This document shows positions 32,282 through 34,726 of a stretch of 34,726 nt of DNA, piece after piece. Under the pieces are notes generated by a model that worked only from the letters and a program-made list of their open reading frames with translations, did no database searches and was not told the DNA's origin. The position numbers and the translations under genes are program-made. The stretch comes from Alphaproteobacteria bacterium (GTDB lineage Bacteria > Pseudomonadota > Alphaproteobacteria > Rs-D84), in contig JAGBSK010000046.1 of the NCBI GenBank assembly GCA_017631895.1, positions 1 to 34,726 of the forward strand, given 5' to 3'. Numbering within the stretch: the stretch's first letter is position 1; each line of letters starts with the position of its first letter.

Positions 32282-32449
32282 GGTACAAGAGAGAATTTGA
32301 TTTTATCCCTGTGTCTTTATTAAGCATAATAAAATACCATAGGGGAACCCAAGCCGTGCGACCACAGATTCACTGCAAATAAAGATTTTTCTTTATTAGT
32401 AATGAATTTGGTGGTTGCACAAATGTGAAACTAAACAAAAGGATTATAA
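32282..32449 (+). promoter_or_regulatory. Structured rnj mRNA leader with long hairpin
   Basis: Two hairpins. The first is TTTATTA (32316-32322) with TAATAAA (32327-32333). The second is long: GTGCGACCAC (32356-32365) with GTGGTTGCAC (32411-32420), then AGATTCA (32366-32372) with TGAATTT (32403-32409), then AATAAAGA (32378-32385) with TCTTTATT (32390-32397). It totals about 25 bp with small internal loops. AAGGA and the ATG follow about 20 nt later. A leader this structured before a ribonuclease gene suggests autoregulation, as known for rne and rnc of E. coli; this is inference. Confidence 0.6.
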
Positions 32450-34246
32450 ATGGTAAAAGTACGTGAAAAGAAAGAAACGCCAAAAAAGGGCGATAAACCA
32501 AAAACACCAAAATCTATTCGTGGCATGAACAAACACGAAACGGATGCAAACGACGATAAGATTTATTTTATGGCACTAGGCGGTCTGGAACACATCGGCC
32601 AGAATATGTACGTGTATAAATATCGTGGCAAATACTTGGTCGTTGATTGCGGTATGGGATTCTTGGACGAAGAAATTGGGGCCGGCGACGTTCAATACTG
32701 CGACACAACATGGTTGGAAAAACGCAAGAAAGACGTTGTGGGATTCATTATCACACACGGACACGAAGATCATATCGGTGCATTAAAATATGTATGGCCA
32801 AAATTCAGAAAGCCTATTTATTGCACACGTTTTCCTGCGGAAATTTTGCGTCGCACATTTGCGGGCATTGAAATGGATTTTGACCCGGTCAAAGACATTG
32901 TCGAATTTGACCACAATGGCGCAACACTGGATTTGAATCCATTCACGGTTGAAACGTTCCACGTCACCCATTCCGTGCCCGAGGCTCAAATGTTAATCAT
33001 CCAGACCGACGCGGGTAAAATCTTGCATACGGGCGACTGGACATTTAACGATGACATTCCAATCGAAGCACCAACTGATTTTGCACGCCTGGCGGCAATT
33101 GGTTCGGACCCAAAATTATTGGCATGTATGTGTGATTCAACCAATTCTTCGCGCCAGACAAAACAGACCACTGAAACCCAGGTTCGTGAAACATTGACTG
33201 AAATCATGAAGAATGCACCGGGTCGTGTTTTGGTGACGGGTTATTCGCGCAGTTTGGCGCGTATGAAAATGTTTGCCGAAGCGGCCCGTGCCGCCGGCCG
33301 TATCGCGTGCATCAAGGAACGCAGTAATCCAAATCCTGTGCCGTATGTTGGTCTGCCGGAATTCCGTGAAATGGGGATTAAGTTTGGCTATATCAACAAA
33401 GACGATGTATATCTGCACAGCGAAATCAAAGATTTGCCGGCGGAAAAACAGGCAATATTCCTGACCGGTTCCCAGGGGGAAAAGTTCGCAATGTTGACAC
33501 GTCTGTGCCATGGCCAGGTAAAAGAATTAAAACTGCAACCAACTGACACGGTTGTGTTCAGCGCAATTATTATTCCAGGTCGTGAACAGGATGTTTCGTA
33601 TTTGTACAACAAACTGGCGCGTATGGGTGTAAAAACACACACAATCTTTGATACAGATAACTTGCACGCCAGTGGACACGCCGGTCGTCCAGAATTGGAA
33701 CGTTTCTATGACATGGTTCATCCTCAGGTGTCTGTTCCAATGCATGGTGATTACATCAACGAAATGTTGAACGGCAAAATGGCGATGGAACGCGGTGGCG
33801 CAAAACACATGATGGTTGTTCATAATGGTGAAATGATTGCCTTGGCGGATGGTGCGGAACCATACGTTGCCGAAACAATCGAAACCAGTTATGTCGTTAT
33901 GGAAGGCGAAACCGAACGCAGCACCAACGACCAGGTTTATAAAAACCGTAAAAAGATTGCATCCAACGGCGCGGTGTTCGTCACCTTGCCTGTGGACAAG
34001 CGCGGTTTTCTGAAAGGCACGCCCGAGGTTTCAAGTGCTGGAATCTTTGAAACGGACGAAACAGGATTTATGAAACGTTCGATTCAAATTGAAATCACGC
34101 GTGCGATTGATGGTCTGACGAAAACCGAACGCAAGGATAAAAACAATCTGATACGCGCGGTGCAAATCGCATCAAACAAGGTGGTTCGTGCCGCCTTGGG
34201 TGCAGACAAAAAACCGCAGTACAGCGTTCACTTTGTCCAGAAATAA
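32450..34246 (+). CDS. rnj: Ribonuclease J
   Basis: RNase J is a metallo-beta-lactamase/beta-CASP ribonuclease with 5'-3' exo- and endonuclease activity, used for rRNA maturation and mRNA decay. The 598-residue protein has a Lys-rich N-terminal extension of about 36 residues, then the core FMALGGLEHIGQNM, the dizinc motif HGHEDHIGA (His103, His105, Asp107, His108), HVTHSVPE, GDWTFND, a beta-CASP part (TGSQGEKFAMLTRL) and SGHAGRPELERF, VPMHGDY as the last His motif. The C-terminal domain from about 450 is normal. AAGGA precedes the ATG. RNase J occurs in many alphaproteobacteria alongside or instead of RNase E. Confidence 0.96.
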   Translation: MVKVREKKETPKKGDKPKTPKSIRGMNKHETDANDDKIYFMALGGLEHIGQNMYVYKYRGKYLVVDCGMGFLDEEIGAGDVQYCDTTWLEKRKKDVVGFIITHGHEDHIGALKYVWPKFRKPIYCTRFPAEILRRTFAGIEMDFDPVKDIVEFDHNGATLDLNPFTVETFHVTHSVPEAQMLIIQTDAGKILHTGDWTFNDDIPIEAPTDFARLAAIGSDPKLLACMCDSTNSSRQTKQTTETQVRETLTEIMKNAPGRVLVTGYSRSLARMKMFAEAARAAGRIACIKERSNPNPVPYVGLPEFREMGIKFGYINKDDVYLHSEIKDLPAEKQAIFLTGSQGEKFAMLTRLCHGQVKELKLQPTDTVVFSAIIIPGREQDVSYLYNKLARMGVKTHTIFDTDNLHASGHAGRPELERFYDMVHPQVSVPMHGDYINEMLNGKMAMERGGAKHMMVVHNGEMIALADGAEPYVAETIETSYVVMEGETERSTNDQVYKNRKKIASNGAVFVTLPVDKRGFLKGTPEVSSAGIFETDETGFMKRSIQIEITRAIDGLTKTERKDKNNLIRAVQIASNKVVRAALGADKKPQYSVHFVQK

Positions 34247-34251
34247 TAAAC

Positions 34252-34276
34252 CCCGCCGTCTGGCGGGATTTTTTTG
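34252..34276 (+). terminator. rnj terminator
   Basis: CCCGCC (34252-34257) pairs with GGCGGG (34262-34267), followed by ATTTTTTTG. Confidence 0.88.
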
Positions 34277-34317
34277 TTGGTATGTCGTGCGGTATAATAA
34301 TACCGTATGATTTTTTC

Positions 34318-34346
34318 TTGACTTTTCTGCGGGGGTGGGGCATAAT
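34318..34346 (+). promoter_or_regulatory. rplM promoter
   Basis: -35 TTGACT (34318-34323), a 17-nt GC-rich spacer and -10 CATAAT (34341-34346). A 6-bp inverted repeat CGGTAT/ATACCG (34290-34295, 34300-34305) lies just upstream and could be an operator or a chance pairing. Confidence 0.65.
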
Positions 34347-34385
34347 AGCCGCGCTTTAATTTATAAAACCAAGGGTAAAATAAAA

Positions 34386-34726
34386 ATGGCAGCGACAAAA
34401 TCGTTAAAAAAGTGCGAATTGGATGCTAAATGGTATCTGATTGACGCAACTGATTGCACGCTGGGTCGTTTGGCGGCATATACTGCAAACATCCTGCGTG
34501 GCAAGCACAAGCCAACATGGACACCAAACATGGATTGTGGTGATCATGTTATCATTATCAATGCTGACAAGGTTGCATTGTCTGGCCACAAGGCTGACAA
34601 AGACCGTTTCTTCTGGCATTCTTTGTGGACAGGTTCATTGAAATCACGCACACTGGGTCAGATGCGTGACGAAAAACCAGAAAAATTTGTATTTAATGCT
34701 GTTAAACGTATGATGGGTCGTTGCAC
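34386..34726 (+). CDS. rplM: Ribosomal protein L13, N-terminal part (runs off the right edge)
   Basis: The first 113 codons of L13 are present, of about 150. L13 is an early-assembling 50S protein. Family motifs read WYLIDATDCTLGRLAAYTANIL (split here by family convention into the WYLIDA start and LGRLA), RGKHKPTWTPNMDCGD, VIINADKVALSG and the later NAVKRMMGR. AAGGG lies upstream of ATG 34386 in a leader of about 33 nt. Codons are more biased than in the neighbouring genes, as expected for a ribosomal protein. rpsI normally follows directly in the same operon and should lie just beyond the window. Confidence 0.96.
   Translation, partial: MAATKSLKKCELDAKWYLIDATDCTLGRLAAYTANILRGKHKPTWTPNMDCGDHVIIINADKVALSGHKADKDRFFWHSLWTGSLKSRTLGQMRDEKPEKFVFNAVKRMMGRC

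Overview
The window looks like a piece of the main chromosome of an alphaproteobacterium, probably an uncultured, host-associated, fairly small-genome lineage. This is inference. The gene set mixes Gram-negative housekeeping genes (lgt, lepB, secG, ligA, prfB, recG, comM, an outer-membrane barrel) with RNase J, a short PBP, a fused accD-accA, an L-lactate dehydrogenase and a bacterial GT6 glycosyltransferase. Gene density is high. Most short intergenic gaps hold a GC-rich hairpin terminator of the type AATCCCGCC-loop-GGCGGGATT, often shared by two converging genes. No phage, insertion sequence, CRISPR array or plasmid backbone is visible.

Layout. 1-6160: M48 protease (partial) and recG on the minus strand, divergent from RNase P RNA; ldh; a 2[4Fe-4S] ferredoxin with a BI-1 family membrane protein; a small unknown gene coupled to lgt; tRNA-Ser(UGA). 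6160-6470: a gene-less stretch holding a copy of the tRNA 3' end. 6470-8220: three tandem minus-strand genes for unusual membrane proteins with lysine-rich tails (one with a Cys cluster and EF-hand, one with two TM segments, one with a 20-residue-period beta-helix-like domain). 8350-11350: an accessory cluster of a lipoprotein hydrolase, a GNAT protein, a methyltransferase and a protein of four helix-turn-helix repeats. 11340-22310: comM, lepB-rnc-secG, ligA, an OMP, a PBP, an MsbA-like ABC exporter and prfB with its programmed frameshift. 22400-25170: a Cys-rich secreted protein, HU and the GT6 glycosyltransferase. 25172-25370: a densely structured leader. 25460-34726: a Tat-exported amidase, tRNA-Ser(CGA), an alkyltransferase-like protein, a peroxiredoxin, ihfB-accDA, sodB, a CPHC thiol protein with cvpA, RNase J with a long hairpin in its leader, and the start of rplM.

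Three themes stand out. First, seven or eight genes (recG, the 8351 lipoprotein, the GNAT gene, comM, ligA, prfB, the amidase, perhaps the ATL gene) have a -35/-10 pair ending 6-10 nt before the start codon and no Shine-Dalgarno sequence. They are probably transcribed as leaderless mRNAs, while neighbouring genes use ordinary AGGAG sites. Second, the GT6 gene has a leader of about 200 nt with mutually exclusive helices and a ribosome-binding site hidden in a perfect 8-bp hairpin, which looks like an undescribed cis-regulatory RNA. Third, the lysine-tailed membrane-protein trio and the four-HTH protein are architectures I do not recognise as described families.
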